From contig JAWQRO010000397.1 of NCBI GenBank assembly GCA_033557835.1, forward strand, positions 1 to 39,930: a stretch of DNA of 39,930 nt. Reading direction: 5' to 3'. Made by a program: the position numbers and the translations under genes. The notes under the pieces are model-generated. The model did no database searches. It saw only the letters and a list, made by a program, of their open reading frames with translations, and was not told where the DNA came from. This document shows, piece by piece, positions 25,001-34,332 of this stretch; positions within the stretch are counted from its first letter, which is position 1, and every line of letters starts with the position of its first letter. Source of the stretch: Helochares maculicollis. Its lineage: Eukaryota > Arthropoda > Insecta > Coleoptera > Hydrophilidae.

Positions 25001-28000
25001 ATCTCGATTTTTTGATTGCTGATTCTGCGGTCTTGAGATTTTAATTCTCATAGCTTAGTGGATGTTTCATCCTTAATAATCGATATTTAACCGGTATGTA
25101 CTTATTATATCCGCACTGATCTTCTACTTCTCTAAAAAAATATTTCTATGGAAAGTATACATAAATAATACAATAATAAATGTGTCTTGTAGGGCTGTTG
25201 CAGAATGGTATTACTGACAATTCATATTTATAATACATACATTCTTAAATAAGTTTCCGTATTAATTTAAGAAGTAAGATTAAGAACGTTCAGTCTAGGT
25301 AGTGTCACAGTTTCTCTAGAATTAAACACTCTCATTCATTTTTGATGCTTTTAGCTTGGGAGAATTTTTAAATTTTTTTATATCTTACTTTATACATAGT
25401 TCTTAGTTTATGTTTTGTCAAAAATAAAAATTTGACTTCGATAACAACGCAGCTGTGAAATAATTAATCTGATTTAAATATTATAACTTCTGTTCCGGTT
25501 AAACGATTTTAAATAATGCCAATTAGAGGCTCACCTAGTGCTTTGCTGGTGAAGCAATACACAATAAGGCAGGAGCGAGCCCAAAACAGTATGTAACACA
25601 TTGTTAGTGTACAAAACACATACCATAGTTACAGTTCACTATAATATTATGTATTATTTCTAACGAATGGAACATCTGCGCCCAGAATTTATTTATAAAT
25701 CCTTAATGAGTTAATGCATAAATATGTATGTGAATACTGTATATGCATATGTATGAAATTTTGCAACGAAAATTATCATGAAAAATTGTAGCTGTCGCGT
25801 GGGGTTGTCAAGATTGTGTTATTTTTAGAATCCTTATATAGACGTTTTTCAACAGAACATTTTTGCTGGCAGACGCAGACTGCGCCTCTAAGTTCGCAAT
25901 AAAACAGATTTGCCAAACTCTTCCATTGTTATTTGCCAAGTTCCATTTTTTTATCTTTACATTCACGGAAGAATCATAGTCAGTATATATTAAAAAAAAC
26001 AAATAATGTAAATTAAAGAGAAACGTCACTTCTGACGGTGCTTCTTTAACTATTAAGCGAAACTGTTAAGAATAATAGCTAATCTTAAGCTAATATAGTG
26101 TTTTAATCATAAAACTACCACCAAACAAATAAAATACGCTATAAAAAATTTTAAAAATAATGTATACTATGACGCTACTAAACATTCATAAAATCCACTC
26201 CTCAACATTTATCTATATCGCTGTGATAACGATAAATTTTTTAATCTGAAAGAATATTCAACAACTGTTAAGCTTATATAACGAGCGAAATTTAATCCGT
26301 TTAGATGTAGGTGTTTTATTTATTTATTTAACCCCTTTCTACCATTCTGCAATCTTTAAAAATGAATAAATATATTTAGGTTTTTTACTTACAGTTTTAG
26401 GGACTCTTCTATCAAAATTTAAGTCATCCCTATAGTGCACAAATAATTTATTCTACAGATTATCTAGGTATTGTGCAGATTAACTGAAGTAAAATTATTT
26501 CATTTTTTAAATTACATACAAATTACACATTATTGGGTACTCATTAAATTGAACATTTTTTTTTACTCCAACAACAGCGATTTGTCCTAAAATTATCATG
26601 ATGTTTGATATTTAAAGAATCAAGTTAATATAATGAGACTATCAATAATTTAAAAAAACTATAACGCAAATATTCAAACGATTCAAAGATATTATTACAA
26701 TAAAAAAATAAATGTGAAATTATGACAAAATTAGATTTAGTAACTACTCCAATTTAAAGTTCGCCAACACTTTGGCTTACTTGGCAGTTGGTGTTTGCGA
26801 CAAGCATACATATCCTTGGTTCATTAAGATTTACAATAATATTTTCTAGAATGGCCAGTGTCAAGGGATTATTTGAGAAAAATCTATTTCTGCTTTACAG
26901 CTTTAGAATAATCGTTTGACTAACAAGTAACCTTCTGTTTCACTAACGTACTGGCGAAACCAAGTTAAAAAATAAAATAGGGAAACCTTTCAATTCCATA
27001 TGTCAGTGAACCCATTAGTTGATCTGCAGATTAACTGTGTAATGTGCACATTAACGTTTAACGATGCATTATAAGTGATCGTCATGAAAATGTATGCACA
27101 TGAAAGTATTCGCAAGCATTTCGCACCTAATACAAACAAATAATATTTATTAAAATATTTAAATAAGCTTAATTACATTATATTAAAAGTATACTCTTTT
27201 CATTTGACATTACGGTTTTTGTTACAAGCAAAGTCATTAGAAGAACTTAATATATTACATAAATTAATTTAAAAAAAAACCAAATTTCAGCAATTGTTCT
27301 CCGGAAGCCATGTTGCCATCTTTAAATGTTTGCTCATTACAGACAATCCATATCTGTCTAAATAATATGAGTAGCTTAAATATTGATCAAACGAAGCTTT
27401 CAACTTAAATGCTTCTAAATAATTTCAATTAAAAATATGAATAAATTAAAGAAAATATCTAAATGGCCATTTTGTGTACATTTTTCTTACCATTTCATTA
27501 TTTTCAGGTTCAAGTTTTACAACACCAAGTGGGCGTTTTAACAGATTCAGCACAACACAATGATGAAAGGTATACAAGGGCTAAAGCAGATAATGCTGGT
27601 TTACAAGCAAGGGTTATCATGCTGGAGGAGCAGCTTAGAGAATCAGAACTTAGGCATGAAGAGAGACTTCAAGTGAGTATAATATTTTACTGCATGAACC
27701 GAAAAACTCACCATATTGTTTATTTGATTTCCACATTACTACAAATTTTTAAAAACTAAAAGAAGCCAAAAATATAACATTTACCTTTAATTTGAAAATG
27801 TTGCTGCACTTTTTCATAATTTTTAATAAAAGTAGTTAAGTTTGCGACAAGTTGACAAAATCACCATTAGGTTTAAAATAGCTTGTAATGTGCATGTTTT
27901 ATTTCGTGCCAAAGAAAACGTCTAATTTGAATGTAACTGCTTAGTTACAAAGTTTTTAACTACCAAAACTATCCATTTTATTAATGCAGACATTTTATTG

Positions 28001-31000
28001 AAAACTATACTGTAGAAAAATCCCAAAAGTTGATTAACAATAACATTCAGTACACAAATTGTTCAAAAGTTAGCCTTTACTGTAAAAGTAATTTCAATGT
28101 TGTTTTCTTTTACATAGGATGAACAACGAAGATCCAAAGAGTTGGTTGCTCGAATAGAACGCGAAAAGCAATTACAATTAGAAAATAGTAGCATTAGATT
28201 ACATGCAGCAGAGCTAGAATCCTCCGGGCTAAAGGAGGAGGTGATACGCCAAAGAACTAGGATAGAAAAATTAGAAAACGAACGAAAGGAGCTTTCGGAC
28301 CAATTACAGGACCTTAGAAATGAAGTTATGTCCTACAAGGAGCAAGAAGCTGATTATAAGGAGAACGAAAGAAGACTGAAACAAGAGCAAAAGGGCCACA
28401 CGCAACTCATAGAAGAACTTTCGAAGGAAGTGGAAAGATTGCGCTCGGAAGCTCGAACGCCTGCATTACCGACGACATCTGCGGAAACTCTTCGCCTGGA
28501 AGAGCTTCATGAAGAGATGGCGGCTCTCCGAACGAAAAACACACAGCTGCAAGAGGCTAATGAGGAATTGCAAGCTAATCTGCTGCATGCGGGAGTGGAG
28601 CAAGGCAGGCTGTTGACGGCTAATGAAAATAGCTTAGCTGCAGAATTGGAGGCTATGACACACGATGAGGTGAGTTTTTAAAAGTTACAATTAATTAAAC
28701 TAATCATGTATGTTGGGTTGGCCTGAAAGCTTATTAATCTGTTTATTATTAAACTTTCATACCGCACTTTATTTCTTGAAACTCACTTCACTATGAATAG
28801 TCTGCAATTTAAGTTAATTCAATAACGGTGCTTTTCCACTTAAGTGTTAGAAAGGATATTTGCAATGAAATTTCAGACAACCCAATATACACACTTGTGT
28901 CATTAGTTCTGTCTGTTAACTGCTCAAGTCTATGCAATATTTTCAATCCACGCATTTGTTCATTGTTTTAACAATACTTTAAGTGCATTGAAATATTGTA
29001 TTTTGCATCATGATTTCAGCCATTCATTTATTTACTCCAATTGCTTCTTCTTAGTTACAATAAGAAAGTCCATTAGTTGCTCTAAAGTTAATTTCAAACT
29101 TAGCAGTGTAGTTTTCTTTTCTGAATATCTTCTCGGAAAAGTATTTTATAAAGCGTTGTTCTAAATGGTATCAGTATCAAGCTTGTGAATTCACTCAAGT
29201 GATTAAAATTGGAAACTATAGTACGAATTCGACACCTTACTAAAGATACCCTTTTGGTGTAAAGTTAATTATTTAAAAATTCTTATAATCCTCTAAAGCT
29301 AATTGCACTGTTGACACTTTTTCTACAAAATGGTGCTTGGCTCTTTTTCGGTAGAATGAATTCCCTGATTGCTATAGGATAATTTTTTCTTTAAATTGTT
29401 ATTGGCTTATTCCTAAATTAAGTATTTCCTCCTAAAGGCATAGGTTTAATCTTCTTCATTTACTTCTTTCTATTTTAAATTTGGTGATAAATGCGGCAAT
29501 CTTGATTTTGGATATTGCTGATTGAAACAATTGCATGGTGATCTGGGTATACCAAACATTTAAGTACTCAAGGCAAAAATTCTTCCTAGAACCCAATCTC
29601 ATTTTGCTTTCGATATTCTTCTAAGGTTCTAATAGTTTAAAATGTTGGGAAAATGTACACTTAAGCATATGTCAGCATAGTTCCAATTTTAGATTAAGGT
29701 TACAGAGGAAGCTCTTCATCTTATTGTACCCAAATTTTGATTGAACTGGTCTCTTGACAGTGCATAAACTTTTTTCTCGAAGTTTGTTTCTTAAACCAAA
29801 TGGACAAACAAAGTAATTGAATTTACTTCAATTTTTTGCAAATGCCAAATTTGTCATTGATGTACCGTTTAGAAAATATATTTAAGCTAAACGAAGGGGG
29901 ATATAGAACTTTACTTCACTCCTCAAGGTATGTCTGTCTTTCTATTTTATATAACTCTGTCATGTTGGTTGTCTCACTCCCGTATAATATTGGTATATAT
30001 CTTCAAATTCTAAAAGTATTTTGTTAAATTTTTTGTAATGTCTTATCTTACTGAATCCTTTCTTGTAGGCAATAAACACTGTTTTGAGAACAGCTCTGTT
30101 CCAATATATCAGTATGTTACATGCAAAAAGGCTTTCATAAATGTGAAAAGTGTTCAAAACTATGTATTAGTCAAGATTGCCTTACATTTTCTGCATGCTC
30201 AACAAAGAAATATTTTTAAAAAGATCTCTCAAATATATAAGATCAAATTAATTAGTCACATTTCTAGAAATGTGATATTTTGTCGATGTAACAAATGGAT
30301 ACTTCTGTAATTTAAGTACATTTGTAAACTTAACACTTACCGAAATATTTAAAAAAAATGTTAACTCATTTTATAAAAATGTAGATGTTATACTAACGTT
30401 AGTCAAATTTTGAACCATCATAAAACTCATACATGTGTGGAAGTTTTCATATGTTTGTGAATTATATGGGGAAGCAAGTTCCGGAATATGAGGTGTGATT
30501 TGGCTAAGTAAGCTTTTTCTTTTTGTCAATATTTTTCGTGTTTTCAAAACGCAATATAAATTCACAAATAAAATTAGTTCTCATTTCAATTTATATGTGT
30601 TGAAAAATTTGAACCCAGTTATAAGTCTTTGGCTATTTAACATCATTACTGACATTGCAGACTAAGGCTACAGTACAAATCAGTTTCTACCTTGTAAATT
30701 TTATTAAATGTGAAAATTAACTTCCAAACCAAACCATTAGAAATTACTTAAATTCTTAATAAGCTTATTGATCTCGTTTAATATAGTGGTCCTGTCAAGT
30801 CAATAAAACACAACAAAGCCAGGATATTAATTTCAATAGGTTTTTTGGCTATTTGTCTGATAAAACAGTTTGATATTTTCGAAATTTTTGTTCTTCAATG
30901 CTTTGTTTGAAACCATCTTGGGTTTATACAATTAAACATGTGACTAATGGAAATATAGTAGTTTAAAATATTGTCTTTAGTGACGAATATTTCTATGTAG

Positions 31001-33925
31001 TTGCTCAGGGTTATCTTATCTCATTTTTTCTAGATTAAATTAGTTATGCTTATTTTCCAATTTTGTACAAGGCTCGCTAGTACGGATTATCTTGTTAAAT
31101 ATTGGGTTGGCAACTAAGTAATTGCGGATTTTTTTAGAAAATCAAAGACAATTTTTTTATGGAACTAAATAACTTGATTCTGTAATGTACTGCCCATTTT
31201 GATCAATGACCTTTTGCCATCTTTCAGGCAGCATCATAATCCTATGTTCATGAAACTTCTGGTTTTTATTAGCAAAAAACTGAATCAGGTACGATTTGAC
31301 ACCATCATCATTATTGAATTTTCACCATTCAAGAAGTTTTGTAAAGATTGAAACAAAAAGTAATCAAATGGAGCAAGGTCAGGACTATATGGTGGATGTG
31401 GCAAAACATCCCAACCAAGCTCCAATAATTTTTGCCGAGTGACCAAAGATGTGTATGGCCTTGCATTGTCATGCTGGAATACAACACTTTTTCGATTTGT
31501 CAATTCGGGCCACTTTTCTTCAACTGCATTGTTTAATTTCGTTAGTTGTTCAATGTAGACATTAGAATTGATCGTTAGGTTGGGTGGTAAGAATTCAAAA
31601 TAGACAATTCGTTTGTAATCCCACCAAACGAATAACAAAACCTTCTTTTGATGTTGTTTGAGTTGGTTCACCTGGCCCGCTCCACGATCTTTTCCTCTTG
31701 ATATTGTGGTAAACAACCCATTTATCATCGCCAGCTATCAGTCGTTTTAAAAATGGATCATTTTCATTACATTTCTTTAGCAAATCGCAGCTGTTAATGC
31801 GTTTCTTTCAGTTAGTGAGGAACCCATGTATCAAGTTTTTGAACATAGCCAAGTTGTTTTAAGTGATTTTCAATGCATGTATGTGATACATGAAGCTTCT
31901 CTGTAATCTCATGTGTTGTACTGTGACAATCAGAATCAATTATTGCTTTAATTAGGACGTCATCAACTTCAACTGGACGACCAGAGCATTTTTCATCTTT
32001 TGGCTAACCAATATTGGCACTGCCGTTCTTTTAAGGCTTCGTCACCATAAACAGCACATAACTTTTTATGATCGTGCGATGCGTTTTTCCCTTTGAGGAA
32101 ATAAAAAAGCAAAATATGATGAAAATGTTCCTTTTGATTTTCCATTTTTTAACGAAGGCCAAACGAAAACTACGCAACCGATCAAAAAACTTTTTTTTAT
32201 TAATTGGCAGCTAAATTGCCAACTATCAAATAACAAAATGTGTTTTACATTTGTACTACGTCTGCAAACCTAAAAATTCAACTGAAGCCATCTATGAGTG
32301 AAATCCACAATTACTTAGATTCCAACCCAATAATTATAATTTTTCTTTTGCTAAGCTCCTTGTTCACAATATTTTCATTGTTTAAGGCTGTATCTCTTCT
32401 GGAAACCGTCCTGGTTGTCCAGTTTGAATACTTAGTCTACTCTATGTACATCCTCATATATCTGTTTTTGCAATTTCAATATTATCGTTGTTTTCTTTGC
32501 AGACTTTAAAGTATGCACTTGTGTATCTTTTATATTAATCTAGTGGCAATTTTATTGGTCTTGGCAATTTCTAGATACTTCTTTGGCTTACATAAAAGTC
32601 ATGTTCCATATCCTTAGTATATTTACTAGACTCTTCTTTTCATAAATAATAATAAATCTTAATTTGTTTCTTTCAAACAAATAATTGAAGTAATTTTAAA
32701 GTATGGTTCTGGAGGAATCTTGGGTGAATCAAATTAGAACTGAAAGTGTATGTGGGCAAGTATGTTGGCTTGCCACAGCAGAGTATTCCTCAGTTGAAAT
32801 CAATTGTAACTTTGGGCCAACCTGTTATTTCTAAAATATCTTTCTGTTTCCATATTCTATTTCTTTTGTTTTCATTCAAGTATCCATTTATCCATCTGGT
32901 ATCCGAAACTGATGTACTAATTCTTTGAGCATTTAATTTTGATTTATGGGGGTAGACTGCTATTCTTGCCCTTTATTATTTCACTTTTGTATTGGCTTGG
33001 GATATACGAGTGATATCTTGAATATTGTATTTGAGTGTCAAGCCTCTGTGGCTTCTCATTTGTGGATTGCTGGATAGGTAATCATTTTTTACATTGGTCC
33101 TGTTGTGCTTTAATGATTATTTTTTGTTACTTTGTGCTGTGTTTTGTGCGTGTTAACAGAGATCTACATTGCATTGCATCATTCTAGACGAGTTGAGTAT
33201 GTGGTGTCAGTATACCGATCACTCAACAATGATGATGCATTATGCATATAAGCTAGATCAAAGACTCAGTAATTCCACACAATAAACATGATATTTGACT
33301 ATAAATATAATTATTTTAGCATTGCTTCATTTCCTTTTAACTTTGGTAAACTAGTTTAACAGACAGAACTTATGACAAATTAGGCATTTAAAATAAAAAT
33401 TAAAAACATTGATAATCAATTTGCCATTTCAATGTTTTTGGCTTGATATGCTAAAGCTTTCCTTAGTGGGTAGATGGTAGCTTATGTGATGTTTCTTTGT
33501 TTTTTTAGCCCGTTGTACCACAAGATCCAGACTCTGTAGTTAAGGTATGCACTTTTTCGCACTATTCCCTGTACCCAAAATTAAAGCAACTACTTTTATT
33601 TTCCTAACTTAAACACTACCATGCTTTATCTCGGCATTATACAGCGTTCTGCTAATCTAAAGTACAATACCCGTGCCTTTAATCAATTAACCTATTCTAA
33701 ATTCAACCCAAAATACATTCCCATTCAATCTCATACATTGAATTTTAAAATCTGTTTGAATTCAATTGAAAATCACCTTCAATTTGCTATTATTTGCAGA
33801 TGCAACAAGCGTTAAAGGAGCAGCAGGATGTCAACGCTCAACTTCGATGTTACATAGATGGTATTTTACTAAATATAGTAGAAAACTATCCTCAGCTTTT
33901 GGAAGTAAAACAAAGATCTGCTTGA
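12793..33925 (+). CDS. nuf: Rab11 family-interacting protein 3/4 homologue (nuclear fallout), long isoform, whole gene span
   Basis: This is a class II Rab11 effector, which in flies works with Rab11 and dynein at the recycling endosome and in furrow membrane delivery. Nine exons read by splice signal and phase: 12788-13010, 14724-14810, 14899-14943, 19208-19246, 19450-19567, 27508-27672, 28118-28669, 33509-33544 and 33800-33925. They give about 461 residues. Residues 1-165 are Ser/Arg/Asn-rich and probably disordered. Residues 170-408 form a long charged heptad coiled coil (EEQLRESELRHEERLQ, then ERKELSDQLQDLRNEV). Residues 421-461 are the Rab11-binding domain, with YIDGILLNIVENYPQLLEVK at 438-457, which matches the FIP consensus (YxDxIIxxIxxxxPxLLEV). 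No EF-hand, as found in vertebrate FIP3/4, is seen; one could lie in unseen upstream exons. The family call is firm. The start is provisional, since coding could continue upstream of the ATG-ATG pair. Confidence 0.9.
13011..14723. other. nuf intron
   Basis: This is a phase-2 intron, GTGAGT to TTTTTTGCAG. No other gene or clear repeat was seen inside it. Confidence 0.6.
14724..14810 (+). CDS. nuf: nuf exon b (87 bp, symmetric phase)
   Basis: The acceptor is TTTTTTGCAG and the donor is AG/GTAAGT. It encodes GENGGRSPLNNTAINR followed by HTWSRTSLRRSPP. It is Arg/Ser-rich and contains possible kinase sites (RTSLRRS). The length is a multiple of three, with the same phase at both ends, so it could be skipped without a frameshift. 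Confidence 0.85.
   Translation, partial: RKRRTKPFKQHCNKQAYLVEDEFKAVSS
14899..14943 (+). CDS. nuf: nuf exon c (45-bp microexon)
   Basis: The acceptor is ATATTATAG and the donor is CA/GTAAGG. It encodes SHQENLPNRRWGSFR. Only 88 bp of intron separates it from the previous exon. It has the same symmetric phase as its neighbours. The splice signals are good, but the exon is short enough that transcript support matters. Confidence 0.75.
16573..16591. repeat. Perfect hairpin AAATAAGC-AAA-GCTTATTT
   Basis: It has 8-bp arms and a 3-nt loop. It shares the AAGCAAAGCTTATTT text of the dispersed repeat at 9.8 kb, so it is probably a fragment of that family. Confidence 0.6.
16951..17028 (+). repeat. tRNA(Lys)-like SINE head, copy 1
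   Basis: The text TAGCT, then CAGTCAGTAGAGC, then GAGACTCTT follows the D-arm and anticodon-arm layout of a tRNA-Lys(CTT), including the A-box region, with a small insertion. No intact B box (GGTTCGA) or acceptor stem closes it, so it is not a functional tRNA gene. The last 60 bp recur without change at 17,823-17,882. A tRNA-derived retroposon is the simplest reading. Confidence 0.5.
17026..17408. repeat. Foldback element: inverted repeat arms
   Basis: The left arm 17,026-17,058 contains GAAATATTTTG and ATTCGTTAATGCACC. The right arm 17,373-17,408 is its reverse complement (GGTGCATTAACGAAT and CAAAATATTTC) with a short central mismatch. Nested inside, 17,063-17,085 and 17,190-17,215 pair similarly through GAGTAAGC-like text. 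The spacer between the outer arms is about 315 bp. Confidence 0.55.
17421..17757 (+). repeat. 170-bp tandem duplication
   Basis: The unit 17,421-17,590 starts TAGTCAATATGCAATTGGCA and is followed directly by a second copy from 17,591 to about 17,757 with only a handful of substitutions and one T fewer in a T run. The unit includes CGACCGAGTAAGCAA, linking it to the dispersed family. A remnant AGTCAAT after copy 2 may be the start of a third copy. Confidence 0.92.
17823..17882 (+). repeat. tRNA-like SINE fragment, copy 2
   Basis: These 60 bp are identical to 16,969-17,028. This copy begins with TCGGTAGAGCG, which is closer to a canonical tRNA-Lys D-arm than copy 1, but it lacks the 5' part. 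The identity suggests recent insertion or local duplication. Confidence 0.6.
18043..18082 (+). repeat. Dispersed GAGTAAGCAAAGC repeat fragment
   Basis: GCGAGGGATGAGCGAGCGAA followed by TCCCGAGTAAACGAAGCAAA matches 9,837-9,885 in the same orientation. Confidence 0.5.
18662..18747 (+). repeat. Short direct repeat pair (about 30 bp, period 56)
   Basis: ATTCCAAATTCTGAAACTAT followed by TTTCAGAGAC at 18,662-18,691 recurs with two changes at 18,718-18,747. Confidence 0.8.
19208..19246 (+). CDS. nuf: nuf exon d (39-bp microexon)
   Basis: The acceptor is TTTTTCTTGCAG and the donor is AG/GTAAGT. It encodes HAGKRQLGSNALA, in the same symmetric phase as exons b and c. It links smoothly in frame to SQLYRSSSFNSSGRSS in the next exon. 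Confidence 0.82.
   Translation, partial: CWEETAWLECIG
19450..19567 (+). CDS. nuf: nuf exon e
   Basis: The acceptor is GTTCATTTCAG and the donor is AAG/GTATGT. It encodes a Ser-rich stretch (SQLYRSSSFNSSGRSSTCDT), then an acidic stretch (ADDMYSDASLEEDVLDLNQK) that leads directly into the coiled coil. It ends in phase 0, as the coiled-coil exon at 27,508 requires. Confidence 0.88.
20470..21130 (+). mobile_element. mariner transposase relic D
   Basis: An N-terminal fragment at 20,478-20,700 keeps AYGEAALNE, NEDxC-like text and LGMNQKQEHWFPCKLKP. After a large loss, the C-terminal block reads DNARPHISAPAKPYLEMFNW, then VLVHPPYSPDFALSNYCLFRSMEHGL. The third catalytic position is Asn in place of Asp, with the 34-residue spacing kept. 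A stop lies before DNARPH. The central region with the first Asp is deleted. It is of the same general type as relics A and B. Confidence 0.82.
21780..22400 (+). promoter_or_regulatory. GC-richer region with CRE palindrome, candidate upstream promoter of short nuf form
   Basis: This stretch is less AT-rich than the rest of the intron and carries a perfect TGACGTCA (22,247-22,254), the CREB/ATF site, in a local CpG cluster (GCGGCGTCGTGACGTC). Several overlapping short frames on both strands here look like the result of higher GC. It lies 1.3 kb upstream of the alternative first exon. The promoter role is inferred from position and composition only. Confidence 0.25.
23605..23802 (+). CDS. nuf: nuf alternative first coding exon (short isoform)
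   Basis: The ATG at 23,605 has a good context (CCAAGATGAG) and opens 66 codons: MSDLEYDSLGTPELDYDMWE, then GQFEFVGPAPNQPTYGFLKP, a His/Pro stretch, and EEVSDQ. The donor CAA/GTAATA ends in phase 0, the same phase as exon e, so it can splice to the coiled-coil exon at 27,508 and give a protein of about 358 residues. Its acidic, aromatic, Pro-rich N-terminus replaces the Ser-rich one of the long form. A TTTCAG acceptor-like site at 23,579-23,584 suggests that a 5' UTR intron is possible. A short upstream ORF overlaps the start. I infer an isoform of nuf; transcript evidence would settle it. Confidence 0.75.
24395..24590 (-). repeat. Dispersed repeat copy (inverted relative to 9.8 kb)
   Basis: CTTCGCTTACTCGGGATTTG, then CTCGCTTCGCTCGC, then AGGTACATTAAACAATAAT and AAAACGACTTCAGCTTACG align in order with 17,205-17,390 (TTATTCGGGGCTTGCCCG, CGTCAAACGACATCAGCCTAC, GTGCATTAACGAATAA). 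The block order partly differs. Confidence 0.5.
27508..27672 (+). CDS. nuf: nuf coiled-coil exon 1
   Basis: The acceptor is CATTATTTTCAG and the donor is CAA/GTGAGT, both in phase 0. It encodes 55 residues beginning VQVLQHQVGVLTDSAQHNDE and ending EEQLRESELRHEERLQ, with clear heptads. This is the entry to the FIP3/4-type coiled coil and is common to both isoforms. Confidence 0.92.
28118..28669 (+). CDS. nuf: nuf coiled-coil exon 2
   Basis: This 184-codon exon has acceptor TTTTACATAG and donor GAG/GTGAGT. It is Glu/Lys/Arg/Gln/Leu-rich throughout: DEQRRSKELVARIEREKQLQ at the start, LEELHEEMAALRTKNTQLQE in the middle, and NSLAAELEAMTHDE at the end. The end corresponds to the segment that in vertebrate FIP3/4 precedes the LMxALKEQEE start of the Rab11-binding region. 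Confidence 0.95.
28670..33508. other. nuf intron (4.8 kb) carrying a mellifera-type mariner
   Basis: The intron runs from GTGAGT to TTTTTTTAG. Apart from the mariner at 31.1-32.2 kb it is AT-rich, and small open frames (29,836-30,310; 30,371-30,565; 32,240-32,509) have no recognisable content. Confidence 0.65.
31102..32230 (-). mobile_element. mariner element E, mellifera subfamily, near complete but frameshifted
   Basis: The plus-strand left end TTGGGTTGGCAACTAAGTAA is typical of mellifera-group (Ammar-like) mariners and follows a TA. The right end (about 32,205-32,230) reads, on the minus strand, TTTGATAGTTGGCAATTTAG, an imperfect partner. On the minus strand the transposase starts near 32,146 (MENQKEHFHHILLF-like) and continues with ENHLKQLGYVQKLDTWVPH. 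It then shows KRLIAGDDKWVVYHNIKRKR in one frame and, after a shift, an intact 147-codon tail (31,728-31,285) with VVFQHDNARPYTSLVTRQKL and PYSPDLAPFDYFLFQSL (DD34D kept). At about 1.13 kb it is a little shorter than the usual 1.25-1.3 kb. The frameshift and stops make it non-autonomous. Confidence 0.9.
33509..33544 (+). CDS. nuf: nuf 36-bp microexon before the Rab11-binding domain
   Basis: The acceptor is TGTTTTTTTAG and the donor is AAG/GTATGC, phase 0 on both sides. It encodes PVVPQDPDSVVK. Vertebrate FIP3/4 proteins run from the coiled coil straight into the ALKEQEE segment, so this would insert 12 residues with three prolines between helix and binding domain. Being 36 bp and symmetric, it may be a cassette exon, or a chance match to splice signals. 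Confidence 0.55.
33800..33925 (+). CDS. nuf: nuf last exon with Rab11-binding domain
   Basis: The acceptor is TATTATTTGCAG and the stop is TGA at 33,923-33,925. It encodes 41 residues: MQQALKEQQDVNAQLRCYID, then GILLNIVENYPQLLEVKQRS and a final Ala. This is the FIP Rab11-binding domain, where the hydrophobic face of YIDxILxxIxxxxPxLLEV contacts Rab11. The phase is 0, so it can follow exon 28,118-28,669 with or without the microexon. Confidence 0.95.
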   Translation: MQQALKEQQDVNAQLRCYIDGILLNIVENYPQLLEVKQRSA

Positions 33926-34326
33926 TTAATCTAAAGATAAACATCTAAAATAGTATTTAAGTTAACTATTTTTATATATAAAATTTGTATTTTTCTAAAG
34001 GGAAGCAATCAATTTAATCACATGGAAAAGCCTATTGAATGCTCAAAACATGCCATGTTACGATTTAAAAACTTTTAAAACAAAAAGAATTTGACAATAC
34101 CCCATTTCGCCCATTTTTAAATCGTCTTTTGGCTTTTATGGAAATACAGTACGTTTAGTAACAGTCCCAAGAACCCTAGTTTTTTTGTAATTACTATTTC
34201 TATGTACATAAAAGTCGTTTTTAAATGTGGCTCACGAGAGTCCGTCCAATTTTTGTGATTAGATATCTGTGATCGGTGCAGAATAGTTTCTATTTGCTGT
34301 TGATGAAAGAAAGGAAAATTCTATTG

Positions 34327-34332
34327 AATAAA
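34327..34332 (+). terminator. Candidate nuf polyadenylation signal AATAAA
   Basis: This canonical hexamer lies 402 bases after the stop codon. Other AT-rich alternatives lie downstream, so the used site is uncertain. Confidence 0.4.

Larger units (their letters stand above)
19568..27507. other. Large nuf intron (about 7.9 kb) with internal promoter region
   Basis: For the long form this is one intron. It contains mariner relic D (20.5-21.1 kb), a GC-richer region with a CRE-like site (21.8-22.4 kb), the alternative first exon (23.6-23.8 kb) and a dispersed repeat (24.4 kb). From 24.6 to 27.5 kb it is AT-rich and nothing further is supported. Confidence 0.7.

Noticed and set aside
29836..30310. 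Overlapping short frames in the nuf intron
   Set aside because: AT-rich, Tyr/Ile/Phe-heavy translations with no homology sense; no splice phase links them to nuf.
32240..32509. 89-codon hydrophobic open frame just outside mariner E
   Set aside because: It starts at a non-ATG codon; the hydrophobicity is what T-rich DNA yields, with no splice or promoter support.
32505..32513. Acceptor- and donor-like text flanking ACTTTAAA in the nuf intron
   Set aside because: An 8-nt exon containing a stop in one frame and causing a frameshift in others; almost certainly chance.
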